Shown piece after piece: positions 53,178 to 63,109 of a stretch of DNA of 64,000 nucleotides. The notes under the pieces are model-generated. The model saw only the letters and a program-made list of their open reading frames with translations. It did no database searches and had not been told where the DNA came from. The translations under genes and the position numbers were made by a program. Within the stretch, counting starts at the first letter, position 1. Each line of letters starts with the position of its first letter. The stretch is taken from assembly GCF_016743775.1 (NCBI RefSeq), contig NZ_JAEQMY010000026.1:1-64000 (forward strand). The letters are read 5' to 3'. This stretch comes from Microvirga aerilata. Its GTDB lineage: Bacteria > Pseudomonadota > Alphaproteobacteria > Rhizobiales > Beijerinckiaceae.

Positions 53178-56100
53178 TTAACTCCTGTCGTCCGGGGTTC
53201 GATCCAGGGCAGCCGTCCGGCCCTCGGCAACGGCCGGGGGCTCGTTGGCGACCGGATCGACGGCCCTTGGCCGCCATTGAGCGAGGGCGGATTTCGCAGC
53301 CTTCAGATCGGCGTCACTCAGGCGCGCGGCCATTTCGTCCCGCTTCCTGCCGGCTTCGGCATCGCCGTGCGCCGCGGCAAGGGAGAACCACTGGAAGGCC
53401 TTTGCAGGATCGGGCTTCGTTCCGATGCCGCGGCCGAGCAGGATGCCCATGTTGAACTGGCTGTCCCGGAACCCGGCCTCGGCGGCCTCGCCGAACCACC
53501 GCAGGGCGGCAGGGTAGTCCGGCTTCCCGGTGCCTCCAGAGGCCAGCAGGGTGGCCAGGTTATGCATGGAGCGGATGTTGCCGCCGAGGGCCGCCCGCTC
53601 GTACCAGGAGGCCGCCTGCTTGGGGTCCCGCGGAACGCCGGTTCCCTTTTCATAGAGCATGGCGAGACGCTCCTGGGCTGGAGGCAGTCCCGCCTGGGAT
53701 GCTCTTTCGAACAGGCGAGCGGCCAGGGCCACGTCCTGCGCCATGCCGCGCCCGTCGGCCGCCTGTGCGGCAATCTCGTAGAGGGCGGCTGCGTCGCCGG
53801 AAAGGGCGGCCTGCCGCAAGGCAGCGGGCGTTCCCGCCGGAATCCCGCCAACCGTGCCGGGATCGACCATGAACTTTCCGGCCGCCGGCGGAGCGGACGA
53901 GGCGGATGCCCTGGCGAGGCTCGAGGTGTGCAGGACCCTTGTGTCCAGCGCGTCCCCGGACGCCTCGGCCCGATCCGAGGGCTTGGCCCCGGCTGACGCT
54001 CCCGTGTCCTGGCGTTCGATTGCGGCTCCGGAGGCGGAAGCCGGAGAGTTCTCTGCGTTCGCAATGATCCGGGCGGTGCCGGCTGCCAGGATCAGGAGGG
54101 CGATTCCGAACAGGAGCGGGCGGCGCTGGCTGTCGAAGGTCCGGCGAAGGCGCTCGAACAGGGACGAGGACTCCGGGGCGGGATGGTCTGGGCTTGGCGG
54201 CCCGGCCCCGATGGCGCGGTCTGCGTCCTGCGTCAACGGGGGGCTGATGGCGTCGGGCGCCGTTGTCTGCGCCGCTCGCCGGGCGGCCGCGATGAAGCTG
54301 GCGCGCACCTGGCCAAGGCCAGCCTCCGGGGCCGGGGAGGGGGCTGCATTGAGGGCTGCCGCATCAGGGCCCGTAGACAGGGGAGCCCCGGAATCGCCCG
54401 TGGCGATCTCCGGCCGGGAGGGAAAAACCTCCTCGATGTGGGACAGGGTGGCCGCGTGGAGCCTGCGCACCGCCGCTTCGAGCCGGTCCGCTGTAGGCAA
54501 TGCGTCCGAAAAGGGTTCAGGCTCGGCTTTGGCCGCCGGGCCGGCCGCCAAAGCGGCTTGACCCGGAAGGCGGGAGACCAGCGCCTCCAGGGCCTCGTGA
54601 ACGTTGCGCAGGGTGTCCTGCGTCTTCCTGTCGGTTCTGTTGTGAAGAGCCTTCAGTTCCACGAAGCCGTGCTTGAGGGCGTCGAGATCGCCACGATCCG
54701 GCAGGCTGGACCGGATGTCGTTCAGGGCGGTCCGGGCGGCCCGTTCCGCAATGCCGGCCGCCTCGTCGTGAAGGTTCTTCAGGTGGCCCGTCGCCTCGTC
54801 GAGAGCCTTGTGAAGAGGCTCCGCCGGCGCTTGCGCGAGGCGATCCACGAGGGTCCTGACCTGGCGTTCCAGGGCATCGATGCCCGCGGGCTGGGCGGGG
54901 ATGCGCTCAAGCTTCCCGTCGATGGCGTGGAGCATCTTAGCCATGTCGGCCGTGTCCGTGCGCTGGCCAAGCTGCCGGAGCTCGTGCTCGATCCGGTCGA
55001 AGCGCTGGGTCAAGGTTTCCTGCAGGGCTTCCTGCGACGGGGTCTCCCGCTCGGCGGCGGCCTGCAGCTGGGAGGACAGCCGCTCCATCATCGTCGAGAG
55101 GGCGTCGCTCGCCTCGGGGCGGCTGCCGGCGAGGTCCGCCATGCGGTCCGTCAGAAGCGCCAGCTGCCGGGTGATCGGATCGAGGTTGGAAGGTGCCGGC
55201 TCGGGGCGGCGCGCCAGGACGTCGAGACGGTGGCCCAGCCCCTCCAATTGCTCGGACACCGTGCTCGCCTCCTGGGCGGTGGCGGTGACGTAGAGAGCCG
55301 AGCAGACATCGTCGAGGGAGGTCTTGACGGCCGCAAGGTCGCCTTTTCCCACCTGATTGAGGCGAAGCTCCGCAATCTGGCGGCCCAGCGATCCGATGTT
55401 CTCGGACAGCTGCGTCATCTGCTGGGGCTCGGCCCGATGGGCCAGCTCCTGGCGCATGTCCACGATCTGGCCGCTGAGGAAATCGATGACGGAGCGGTCG
55501 ATGCCGCTCTCGGCCATCCTGTCGATCTTGCCCTTGATGAGATCGATCTCGCGGCCGATCCGCCCGTGCAGCCCCTCGTTCACGTCCGCCGAGACGGATT
55601 GGATCTGCCCGTACAGAGCGGCGATCGAACCTGCGAGGGTGCGAAGGTCCTTGGTGGCCTGCCCCTGCTCGAGATCCCTCGCGATGGTGCCGAGGGCGGC
55701 ATCGAGGCCTGCGATCTCCTCCCGGGTCGCCAAGCTCTCCATGCCGGCCCGCAGGCCGTCGATGTCGGCGCGGATGCCGCTGACCGCCGGGATCCAATCG
55801 GGGCTGGGCTGCTCCAGGCGTGCCGCAAGCCGGGACATGTCCTTGCGCAGGCCCGTCAGGGTTTCGGACACCGGAGCAAGCGCCTTCAGGGCCTCCTCCA
55901 TGGGAAAGTCGATGCGCGGCGGCGCTGCCCTGTCCGAGGCAACCTGGCGCTCCACCGAGTCGAGCCGATCCTTCAGGGACGACAAGGCCTGCGCCAGGAT
56001 CGCGGCGATGCGGTCCTGCTGATCGACCGAGGCGCGGGCGCTCTCGTTCAGGCGGATCTCCGCCTGTTCGATCCAGCTTGCCATGGATTCGAGCGCGACC

Positions 56101-56417
56101 GCGGTGCGGGACGCCTGGTCCTGGGTCTGGCGCTCGCTCTCGGCCGCCACGGCCGCCATGAGGGCCTCGTAGTCCCCCTTTGGCTTCAGGCGGGGGGCGC
56201 CGGACATCCGGGCGATCAGGCTGTCGAGGTCGCTGCCGGCCTTCCGGCGGGGCGGCGGAGGCGCGTAACCGTGCTCCTCCTCCTCGAACCCGTCTCCGCC
56301 CAGCACGGCGGCCGCCCATTCCTCAAGGCTCAAGCCTGCCCGACGAGCCGCGGCTGCGGCCAGCGCGCGGGCATCAAGATCCAGGCTGTCTAGTCTCGAG
56401 AGGACGTGTCGTCTCAT
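53178..56417 (-). CDS. PodJ-like polar protein with SEL1 repeats
   Basis: A protein of 1079 residues. The start LDARALAAAAARRAGLSLEEW matches PodJ-like proteins. Residues about 90-640 are long coiled coil rich in DLR, SIA and RLE heptads; a low-complexity linker follows, then one membrane helix near 762 (LLFGIALLILAAGTARII). The C-terminal periplasmic part (about 870-1040) has four SEL1-type repeats (AARLFERASQAGLPPAQERLAMLYEKGTGVPRD and successors). PodJ in Caulobacter organises the cell pole; here a similar polar or cell-cycle scaffold is likely. It stands alone. Confidence 0.85.
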   Translation of the reverse strand: MRRHVLSRLDSLDLDARALAAAAARRAGLSLEEWAAAVLGGDGFEEEEHGYAPPPPRRKAGSDLDSLIARMSGAPRLKPKGDYEALMAAVAAESERQTQDQASRTAVALESMASWIEQAEIRLNESARASVDQQDRIAAILAQALSSLKDRLDSVERQVASDRAAPPRIDFPMEEALKALAPVSETLTGLRKDMSRLAARLEQPSPDWIPAVSGIRADIDGLRAGMESLATREEIAGLDAALGTIARDLEQGQATKDLRTLAGSIAALYGQIQSVSADVNEGLHGRIGREIDLIKGKIDRMAESGIDRSVIDFLSGQIVDMRQELAHRAEPQQMTQLSENIGSLGRQIAELRLNQVGKGDLAAVKTSLDDVCSALYVTATAQEASTVSEQLEGLGHRLDVLARRPEPAPSNLDPITRQLALLTDRMADLAGSRPEASDALSTMMERLSSQLQAAAERETPSQEALQETLTQRFDRIEHELRQLGQRTDTADMAKMLHAIDGKLERIPAQPAGIDALERQVRTLVDRLAQAPAEPLHKALDEATGHLKNLHDEAAGIAERAARTALNDIRSSLPDRGDLDALKHGFVELKALHNRTDRKTQDTLRNVHEALEALVSRLPGQAALAAGPAAKAEPEPFSDALPTADRLEAAVRRLHAATLSHIEEVFPSRPEIATGDSGAPLSTGPDAAALNAAPSPAPEAGLGQVRASFIAAARRAAQTTAPDAISPPLTQDADRAIGAGPPSPDHPAPESSSLFERLRRTFDSQRRPLLFGIALLILAAGTARIIANAENSPASASGAAIERQDTGASAGAKPSDRAEASGDALDTRVLHTSSLARASASSAPPAAGKFMVDPGTVGGIPAGTPAALRQAALSGDAAALYEIAAQAADGRGMAQDVALAARLFERASQAGLPPAQERLAMLYEKGTGVPRDPKQAASWYERAALGGNIRSMHNLATLLASGGTGKPDYPAALRWFGEAAEAGFRDSQFNMGILLGRGIGTKPDPAKAFQWFSLAAAHGDAEAGRKRDEMAARLSDADLKAAKSALAQWRPRAVDPVANEPPAVAEGRTAALDRTPDDRS

Positions 56418-56770
56418 GGCGGGCCTGCGGGGTACTCGGGAACTCTTCAGGCCGGCATGGTCCCGTGCCCGTGCCGACCGTGGCGGTGCAGGTTCCAGAA
56501 AGCGCGAATCACAACGCTTTCAGACCTGCCGCCGCAAACGGCACAATCGGGCAGCGTGGTAAAAAACGGGTTAAATGGCGGTTCCGAAGATGTCGTTCGG
56601 CCCCGGAAGCGGGGATTTACCCTGGGTGAAGCCTTCGCCGTCGCATCTTTCTGCCCCTGCGGCAGTGAAAGTATGCAATACTCTTGCAAGTTCATAACTA
56701 AACGTTATATTATTTCATTACTGAGGGAAGGTGCCTTGGCACTGCTCATAATCGTAACGACGGGGCGACA
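56418..56770. other. Divergent promoter region of the MerR gene
   Basis: 353 bases between the PodJ-like gene (minus) and merR (plus). It turns AT-rich after 56660, where the merR promoter lies. No gene was recognised. Confidence 0.5.
56684..56711 (+). promoter_or_regulatory. merR promoter with shared operator-like site
   Basis: TTGCAA (56684-56689), a 16-base spacer and TATATT (56706-56711). The spacer contains GTTCATAACTAAAC (56690-56703). Its reverse, GTTTA-N5-GAAC, recurs in the fad promoter at 57449-57462. MerR proteins bind between -35 and -10, so this may be autoregulation. Confidence 0.5.
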
Positions 56771-57181
56771 ATGAACTATCATGCAGTCACCACCAGCTCC
56801 GGCGAGGCCGGCGAAGGTGCAAAATCTTACACGATCGGCGATCTTGCCCGCGAGTTCGGGGTCACCCTGCGCACCCTGCGCTTTTACGAGGACCGGGGCC
56901 TGCTGTCCCCGCGCCGCGACGGAACTGCTCGCATCTACGATGCCCGCGACCGTGACCGCCTTTCGGTGATCCTGAAGGGCAAGCAGCTCGGCTTCACGCT
57001 CACCGAAATCCGCGCCATGGTGGCCGAGGAGCGGTCGGGCAACGGGCCGGCCATGAACCTCAAGCTTTCCCTGGACCAGATCGAAGACCAGATCCGCCAT
57101 CTCGAGCAGCAGAAGGCCGAGATCGAGCAGGCCCTCGCGGAGCTTCATGCCCGCCGCAGCAGCCTCGCCGAAGCAGCCTGA
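56771..57181 (+). CDS. MerR family regulator, probable controller of the beta-oxidation genes
   Basis: A protein of 136 residues. A 20-residue leader precedes the winged helix-turn-helix (YTIGDLAREFGVTLRTLRFYEDRGLLSPRRDG), followed by LGFTLTEIRAMV and a dimerising coiled coil (LSLDQIEDQIRHLEQQKAEIEQAL). No metal-binding cysteines are present, so it is not a metal sensor. In Alphaproteobacteria, MerR proteins of this kind often lie beside acyl-CoA dehydrogenase genes. The shared site in both promoters supports control of the operon from 57531. Confidence 0.82.
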   Translation: MNYHAVTTSSGEAGEGAKSYTIGDLAREFGVTLRTLRFYEDRGLLSPRRDGTARIYDARDRDRLSVILKGKQLGFTLTEIRAMVAEERSGNGPAMNLKLSLDQIEDQIRHLEQQKAEIEQALAELHARRSSLAEAA

Positions 57182-57224
57182 GCTTCGGAGTCTCCCGAGG
57201 CCACAACCTGCAACTTTCGAACTG

Positions 57225-57274
57225 CGCCCCGACAGGATCAGGCTAACGTGCCCTGATCCTGTCGGGGCGTTTTT
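57225..57274 (+). terminator. Strong intrinsic terminator of merR
   Basis: An 18-bp perfect stem (CGCCCCGACAGGATCAGG and its complement) with a nine-base loop is followed by TTTTT. It cuts the merR transcript from the fad operon, which must have its own promoter. Confidence 0.92.
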
Positions 57275-57443
57275 GTTTGCGGCATCCTCCGCTTGACCGT
57301 GCTGCTCTCACGGAGCGGCGGGACGCGGTCTGCCCGACATGGCAGGATGGCCTCTGCGGATCCTCACCCTAGCCGCTCGGCCGAGCATGAACTTTCGTCT
57401 GCTCGGCCTAAGATTTGTCGCCCTGCCTCTTTCCAAGATCGCG

Positions 57444-57467
57444 AGATAGTTTATATGTGAACTATCT
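57444..57467 (+). promoter_or_regulatory. Operator-like inverted repeat in the fad promoter
   Basis: AGATAGTT and AACTATCT are perfect 8-bp arms, eight bases apart. TATATG within it can serve as a -10 with TTTCCA (57430-57435) as -35. The core GTTTATATGTGAAC shares GTTTA-N5-GAAC with the merR promoter. Confidence 0.6.
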
Positions 57468-57530
57468 GCTGGGCCGACGCGCTTGCCTTTGGGGAAGAAC
57501 GCGCCGGCTTTCGATCCTGGAGGAGCTGCA

Positions 57531-59324
57531 ATGCCGGTCTACAAGGCCCCCGTCGAAGACGTCATGTTTCTCTTGAACGACGTTTTCCCCATCGAGCGTC
57601 ACAACAACCTGCCCGGCTTTGCCGATGCGACGACCGACGTGGTGGAGGCGATCCTGGCCGAGGGCGCCAAGCTTTGCGAAGAGGTCTTCGCGCCCCTGAA
57701 CCGTACGGGCGACATCGAGGGCTGCACCCGCAACCCGGACGGCTCGGTGACGACCCCGAAGGGCTTCAAGCAAGCCTACGAGGCCTATGCGGCCGGCGGC
57801 TGGATGGGCCTCTCGGTGCCGGAGGAATTCGGCGGCCAGGGCCTGCCGTCGCTTCTCAACTCGATCATGCAGGAATTCGTCTCCTCGTCGAACCTGGCGC
57901 TCGGCATGTATCCGGGCCTCACGCAGGGCGCGATCGCGGCGCTGCTGGTGCACGGCACCGAGGAGCAGAAGAGAACCTATCTGCCCAAGATGGTCGAAGG
58001 CGCATGGACCGGCACCATGAACCTCACCGAGCCCCATTGCGGCACCGATCTCGGGATGCTCAAAACCAAGGCCGTGCCGAACGGCGACGGCTCCTATGCC
58101 ATCTCCGGCACCAAGATCTTCATCTCCGCCGGCGAGCACGACATGGCGGAGAACATCGTTCATCTGGTGCTGGCCCGCATCGAGGGCGCGCCTGCCGGCA
58201 CCAAGGGCATCTCGCTCTTCGTGGTGCCCAAGTTCCTCGTGAACCAGGACGGCTCCGTGGGCGAGCGCAACGGCGTCTCCTGCGGCTCCCTCGAGCACAA
58301 GATGGGCATTCACGGCAACTCCACCTGCGTCATGAACTATGACGGCGCGAGGGGCTGGATCGTGGGCCAGGAAAACCGCGGGCTCAACGCCATGTTCGTG
58401 ATGATGAACGAGGCGCGCCTTGCCGTGGGCGTCCAGGGCTTGGCGCAGTCCGAGGTCGCCTACCAGAACGCGGTCGCCTACGCCAAGGACCGGCTCCAGG
58501 GCCGCTCCCTCACCGGCGCGAAGTCCCCCGACAAGCCGGCCGACCCGATCATCGTGCACCCGGACGTGCGCCGCACGCTCCTGTCCATCAAGGCCTTCAA
58601 CGAGGCGGCCCGCGCCCTCGTGGTCTGGACGGGGCTGAACAGCGACATCGCGCACCGCTCCTCCGACGAGACGGAGCGCCTGACCGCCGACGACTACATG
58701 GGCCTGATGACCCCGGTGGTGAAGGGCGTGCTCACCGATCTCGGCTTCGACAATGCCGTCAAGGCGCAGCAGATGTTCGGCGGCCATGGCTATATCGAGG
58801 AATGGGGCATGTCGCAGTTCGTGCGCGATGCCCGCATCGCCATGATCTACGAGGGCGCCAACGGCATCCAGGCCATGGACCTCGTCGGCCGCAAGCTCGG
58901 CAAGGACGGCGGGCGCGCCATCATGACCTTCTTCAACGAGGTCGGCGCCTTCTGCCAGGAGAACGCGAACGACGAGAGCCTGGCAGCCTTCATCGCCCCG
59001 CTGCAGCAGGGGCTCGGACATCTGCAGCAGGCCACCATGTGGTTCATGCAGAACGCGATGGCCAAGCCCGACAACGCGGGCGCCGGCGCCACCGACTACA
59101 TGCACCTCTTCGGCACCGTCGCCATGGGCTACATGTGGGCCAAGATGGCCAAGGCCGCTCAAGGCAGGAAGGCGGAGGGCAATGGCGTTGCGGCCAAGAT
59201 GGATGCAAAGCTGCTCACCGGCCGCTTCTACATGGAGCGCATGATGCCCGAAACCGGCACGCGCCTCGCCCGCATCACCACAGGTGCGGACACCACCATG
59301 GCGCTGCCGGTGGAAGCGTTCTGA
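57531..59324 (+). CDS. Acyl-CoA dehydrogenase (long form)
   Basis: A flavoenzyme of 597 residues for the first step of fatty-acid beta-oxidation. The long form with a C-terminal extension and an N-terminal [18 protein letters not shown] matches the family that includes DmdC-like and FadE-type enzymes. Key segments: [52 protein letters not shown] with [12 protein letters not shown] (catalytic glutamate in IYEG). GGAGGAGC precedes the ATG at 57531. It is first in an operon with thiolase and a FadB-like enzyme; the chain-length preference is unknown. Confidence 0.92.
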   Translation: MPVYKAPVEDVMFLLNDVFPIERHNNLPGFADATTDVVEAILAEGAKLCEEVFAPLNRTGDIEGCTRNPDGSVTTPKGFKQAYEAYAAGGWMGLSVPEEFGGQGLPSLLNSIMQEFVSSSNLALGMYPGLTQGAIAALLVHGTEEQKRTYLPKMVEGAWTGTMNLTEPHCGTDLGMLKTKAVPNGDGSYAISGTKIFISAGEHDMAENIVHLVLARIEGAPAGTKGISLFVVPKFLVNQDGSVGERNGVSCGSLEHKMGIHGNSTCVMNYDGARGWIVGQENRGLNAMFVMMNEARLAVGVQGLAQSEVAYQNAVAYAKDRLQGRSLTGAKSPDKPADPIIVHPDVRRTLLSIKAFNEAARALVVWTGLNSDIAHRSSDETERLTADDYMGLMTPVVKGVLTDLGFDNAVKAQQMFGGHGYIEEWGMSQFVRDARIAMIYEGANGIQAMDLVGRKLGKDGGRAIMTFFNEVGAFCQENANDESLAAFIAPLQQGLGHLQQATMWFMQNAMAKPDNAGAGATDYMHLFGTVAMGYMWAKMAKAAQGRKAEGNGVAAKMDAKLLTGRFYMERMMPETGTRLARITTGADTTMALPVEAF

Positions 59325-59334
59325 TTGCAATGAC

Positions 59335-59429
59335 TGTCATCCCGGCCGGAGAGCCGGGATCGCGTGACGAGTAAAGCGTTCTATATTGCCAACGATCCCG
59401 GGTCGCGCTCCGCTTGCCCGGGATGACAC
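59335..59429. repeat. Palindromic intergenic repeat inside the fad operon
   Basis: GTCATCCCGGCCGGAGAGCC...CGCTTGCCCGGGATGACA forms an imperfect long hairpin in the gap between the acyl-CoA dehydrogenase and thiolase genes. It could attenuate transcription or stabilise mRNA. Confidence 0.65.
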
Positions 59430-59451
59430 TTGATCGTTCCAGGAGGCCTCC

Positions 59452-60660
59452 ATGGCTGAAGCCTATATCTACGACGCCGTTCGCACCCCGCGCGGACGCG
59501 GCAAGCCGGATGGTTCGCTGCACGAGGTGCCGGCGGTGGATCTCGCCGTCACGACGCTCGATGCCATCCGCCGCCGCAACAACCTCGACCCGAAGCTGGT
59601 GGAGGACGTGGTGCTCGGCTGCGTCGACCCGGTGGGCGAGGCCGGCGGCGACATCGCCCGCGCGGCGGCCCTCAAGGCAGGCTTCGGCAAGGAGGTGCCG
59701 GGCGTGCAGATCAACCGCTTCTGCGCCTCGGGCCTCGACGCCGTCGCCCTTGCGGCCGCGCAAGTCATGTCGGGCATGAAGGACATCACCATCGGCGGCG
59801 GCGTGGAATCCATGAGCCGCGTCGGCATGGGCGCGTCTGGCGGCGCGTGGCCGGTCGATCCGGGCATCGCCATCGACAACTACTTCCTGCCGCAGGGCAT
59901 CTCGGCGGATCTGATCGCCACCAAATACGGCTTCTCCCGCGACGACGTCGACGCCTACGCGGTCGAGTCGCAGAAGCGGGCCGGCAAGGCCTGGGACGAA
60001 GGACGCTTTTCCAAGTCCGTCGTGCCGGTGAAGGACATCAACGGCCTCACCATCCTGGCGCGTGACGAGCACATGCGGCCGCAGACCGACATGCAGTCGC
60101 TGGGCCAGCTCAAGGCCGCCTTCGTTCAGATGGGCGAGATGGGCGGCTTCGACGCGGTGGCGATTGCAGCCCACCCGGACGTGGAGTTCGTCAACCACGT
60201 GCACCACGCCGGCAACTCGTCGGGCATCGTGGACGGTGCGGCCGCCGTGCTCGTCGGCAACCAGGAGGGCGGCGCGAAGGCGGGCTTGAAGCCGCGTGCG
60301 CGCATCAAGGGCTTCGCGTCCATCGGGTCCGATCTCGCCCTCATGCTCACCGGCCCCATCGACGTATCGGAATTGGCGCTGCGCAAGGCCGGCATGACCA
60401 AGGACGACATCGACCTCTTCGAGATCAACGAGGCGTTCTCGTCCGTGGTGCTGCGCTATATCCAGGCCATGGATCTCGATCCGGCGAAGGTCAACCCGAA
60501 TGGCGGCGCCATCGCCATGGGCCATCCGCTCGGTGCAACGGGTGCCATGATCCTCGGCACGGTGCTCGACGAGCTGGAGCGCACGGGCAAGCAGACGGCG
60601 CTCGTCACCTTGTGCGTTGCCGCCGGCATGGGCACGGCCGCGATCATCGAGCGGGTTTAA
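59452..60660 (+). CDS. Acetyl-CoA C-acyltransferase (thiolase, FadA-like)
   Basis: A protein of 402 residues. The nucleophile cysteine is in [11 protein letters not shown] (near residue 90), the base histidine in [15 protein letters not shown], and the second cysteine in TLCVAAGMG. It cleaves 3-ketoacyl-CoA to acetyl-CoA in beta-oxidation. An AGGAGGCC ribosome-binding site precedes the ATG at 59452. It sits between acyl-CoA dehydrogenase and the FadB-like gene, making the three-gene set complete. Confidence 0.94.
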   Translation: MAEAYIYDAVRTPRGRGKPDGSLHEVPAVDLAVTTLDAIRRRNNLDPKLVEDVVLGCVDPVGEAGGDIARAAALKAGFGKEVPGVQINRFCASGLDAVALAAAQVMSGMKDITIGGGVESMSRVGMGASGGAWPVDPGIAIDNYFLPQGISADLIATKYGFSRDDVDAYAVESQKRAGKAWDEGRFSKSVVPVKDINGLTILARDEHMRPQTDMQSLGQLKAAFVQMGEMGGFDAVAIAAHPDVEFVNHVHHAGNSSGIVDGAAAVLVGNQEGGAKAGLKPRARIKGFASIGSDLALMLTGPIDVSELALRKAGMTKDDIDLFEINEAFSSVVLRYIQAMDLDPAKVNPNGGAIAMGHPLGATGAMILGTVLDELERTGKQTALVTLCVAAGMGTAAIIERV

Positions 60661-60666
60661 CGCTTT

Positions 60667-60769
60667 GTCGTCCCCGGCGGCCTGCAAGGGCCGGGAAGGG
60701 GATCCATCATCCGGTGTGCATGTGAGTGGATTTCCTTCCCCTCCGCTGCGCTCCGGCCGGGAATGACAC
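60667..60769. repeat. Palindromic intergenic repeat between thiolase and fadB-like genes
   Basis: GTCGTCCCCGGCGGCCTGCA...GAAGGGGATCCATCATCC and its inverted TGGATTTCCTTCCCCTCCGC...CCGGGAATGACACG. It has the same units as at 43771 and 46000. Confidence 0.65.
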
Positions 60770-60788
60770 GACAGTCCTGGAGGACATC

Positions 60789-62996
60789 ATGACGAACTTC
60801 ACCAATTTCCGCCTTGAGCTTGACGCCGACGGCATTGCGCTTGCCACCTGGGACATGCCGGGCCGCTCCATGAACGTGATCACCCCCGAGGTGATGGGCG
60901 AGCTGGAGCGGATCATCGAGACGGTTGCGGGCGACGAGGCCATCAAGGGCTGCGTCATCACCTCCGGCAAGGAAGCGTTCTCGGGCGGCGCGGACCTCAC
61001 CATGCTCCAGGGGCTCGGCGCGGAATATGCGCGGCTTGCCAAGGAGAAGGGCGAGGAAGCTGCCATGCAGTTCTTCTTCGACGAGTCGCGCAAGCTCTCG
61101 CTGCTCTACCGGCGCCTCGAGACCTGCGGCAAGCCGTTCGCGGCGGCCGTTCACGGGGTATGCCTCGGCGGCGCGTTCGAGCTCGCGCTCGCCTGCCATT
61201 ACCGGGTCCTGTCGGATGTGGACTCCACCCGCGTCGGCCTGCCTGAAGTCAAGGTCGGGCTCTTCCCCGGCGCCGGCGGCACGCAGCGCGTGGCGCGTCT
61301 CATGCAGACGGGCGATGCCCTGCAGATGCTGTTCAAGGGCGAGCAGATCCGCCCGCTCATGGCGCGCAACATGGGGCTTGCCCATGCGGTCGCGCCGCGC
61401 GAAGGAATCGTGCAGGCGGCGAAAGACTGGATCAAGCAAGGCGGCTCCCCCGTGGCTCCTTGGGACCAGAAGGGCTACAAGCTGCCCTCCAACAAGGTCT
61501 TTTCGGCGGCCGGCATGCAGATCTGGCCTCCGGCCAACGCCATCTACCGCCGCGAGACGCAGGACAACTACCCGGCGATCCGTGCCATCCTCGAATCCGT
61601 CTATCAGGGTCTCCAGCTGCCGATGGATCTCGCCTTGAAGGTTGAGTCGCGCTGGTTCGCCAAGATCCTGCGCTCGAAGGAAGCGGCGGCGATGATCCGC
61701 ACGCTCTTCATTTCCATGCAGGATTTGAACAAGGGCGCACGCCGCCCCAAGGACGTGCCGCCCACGAGCCTCAAGAAGGTGGGCGTGATCGGCGCAGGCT
61801 TCATGGGCGCGAGCGTCGCCTACGTGACGGCCAATGCGGGGCTCGAGGTCGTGCTCATCGACCGCGATGTGGAAGCGGCCGAGAAGGGCAAGGCGCATTC
61901 GCACAAGCTCATGAGCGACCAGATCATGAAGGGCCGCGCCAAGACGGCGGACCGCGACGCGCTGCTCGCACGGATCACCGCATCGGCGGACTACAACGAC
62001 CTGAAGGATTGCGACCTCGTCATCGAGGCGGTGTTCGAGGACCCGAAGGTGAAGGCCGAGGTGATCCAAAAGGTGGAAGCGGCCATCGGCCCGGACTGCA
62101 TCTTCGCCTCCAACACCTCGACCCTGCCGATTTCCGGCCTTGCCCGGAACTCCAGCAATGCCGGCCAGTTCGTCGGCATCCATTTCTTCTCGCCGGTCGA
62201 GAAGATGATGCTGGTGGAGATCATCATGGGCAAGGAGACGGGCGACAAGGCGCTCGCCACGGCGCTCGACTATGTGCGCCTGATCAAGAAGACGCCCATC
62301 GTGGTCAACGACTCCCGCGGCTTCTTCGCCAATCGCTGCGTGCTGGCCTACATCCTCGAAGGCCATCTCATGCTCACCGAGGGCGTGCCGGCTCCCATGA
62401 TCGAGCAAGCCGGCAAGCAGGCGGGCATGCCGGTCGGGCCGCTGTCCCTCAACGACGAGGTCGGCGTCGATCTCGGCCTCAAGATCCTGCGCGCCACCAA
62501 GGCGCAGCTGGGGGATGCCGCCATCATCCCGGAGCAGGAGCAGCTGCTCACCACGCTGGTTGAGCAGGAAGGGCGCATGGGCCGCAAGAACCGGAAAGGG
62601 TTCTACGATTACCCGGAAGGCGCGCCGAAGCGCCTGTGGCCTGGCCTGAAGGATCTGCAGGTGAACCCGGCGGCTGCCGAACTCATCAGCATGGACGAGC
62701 TTAAATCACGCCTGCTCGTCACGCAGGCCTTGGAGGCCGCGCGCACCGTCGACGAGGGCGTCGTCACCGATCCGCGCGAGGCGGATGTGGGCTCGATCCT
62801 CGGCTTCGGGTTTGCGCCCTATACGGGCGGCGCGCTGTCCTACATCGACTTCATGGGCGCAAAAGCTTTCGTGGCTTTGTGCCAGACGCTTCAGGCCAAG
62901 CACGGCGACCGCTTCGCGCCGCCGCAGAGCCTCATCGACATGGCCTCGAGCGGCGAGACCTTCTACGGGCGCGCCGCGGCCAAGAAGGCGGCGTGA
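60789..62996 (+). CDS. FadB-like enoyl-CoA hydratase / 3-hydroxyacyl-CoA dehydrogenase
   Basis: A bifunctional beta-oxidation enzyme of 735 residues. The N-terminal crotonase domain (residues 1-200) has SGKEAFSGGADL, AAVHGVCLGGAFELALACHYR and the catalytic region LPEVKVGLFPGAGGTQR. The dehydrogenase domain has the NAD site GVIGAGFMGASVAYV near residue 334, FASNTSTLPI, and the catalytic GIHFFSPVEKM with NDSRGFFANR. TGGAGG precedes the ATG at 60789. With the upstream two genes it forms a complete spiral. Confidence 0.94.
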   Translation: MTNFTNFRLELDADGIALATWDMPGRSMNVITPEVMGELERIIETVAGDEAIKGCVITSGKEAFSGGADLTMLQGLGAEYARLAKEKGEEAAMQFFFDESRKLSLLYRRLETCGKPFAAAVHGVCLGGAFELALACHYRVLSDVDSTRVGLPEVKVGLFPGAGGTQRVARLMQTGDALQMLFKGEQIRPLMARNMGLAHAVAPREGIVQAAKDWIKQGGSPVAPWDQKGYKLPSNKVFSAAGMQIWPPANAIYRRETQDNYPAIRAILESVYQGLQLPMDLALKVESRWFAKILRSKEAAAMIRTLFISMQDLNKGARRPKDVPPTSLKKVGVIGAGFMGASVAYVTANAGLEVVLIDRDVEAAEKGKAHSHKLMSDQIMKGRAKTADRDALLARITASADYNDLKDCDLVIEAVFEDPKVKAEVIQKVEAAIGPDCIFASNTSTLPISGLARNSSNAGQFVGIHFFSPVEKMMLVEIIMGKETGDKALATALDYVRLIKKTPIVVNDSRGFFANRCVLAYILEGHLMLTEGVPAPMIEQAGKQAGMPVGPLSLNDEVGVDLGLKILRATKAQLGDAAIIPEQEQLLTTLVEQEGRMGRKNRKGFYDYPEGAPKRLWPGLKDLQVNPAAAELISMDELKSRLLVTQALEAARTVDEGVVTDPREADVGSILGFGFAPYTGGALSYIDFMGAKAFVALCQTLQAKHGDRFAPPQSLIDMASSGETFYGRAAAKKAA

Positions 62997-63005
62997 CGCA
63001 CTTAA

Positions 63006-63095
63006 CCCTCTCCCCCGTCCGGATCGGGTGTTCCCGATCTGGACATTCCTTGTGCCCAAGTCGGATATATCCGACTTGGGTGCGGGAGAGAGTTT
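63006..63095. repeat. Palindromic repeat related to the helicase insertion
   Basis: CCTCTCCCCCGTCCGGATCG...GGGAGAGAG contains a perfect 26-base palindrome (half CCCAAGTCGGATA) at 63055-63080. The same palindrome with few changes is at 46995-47020 in the helicase gene. Confidence 0.75.
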
Positions 63096-63109
63096 AAAGG
63101 AGAGCCTCC

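Larger units (their letters stand above)
57182..57530. other. Intergenic region between merR and the fad operon
   Basis: 349 bases holding a strong terminator (57225-57274) and the operator-like dyad at 57444-57467. Nothing else was recognised. Confidence 0.6.
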
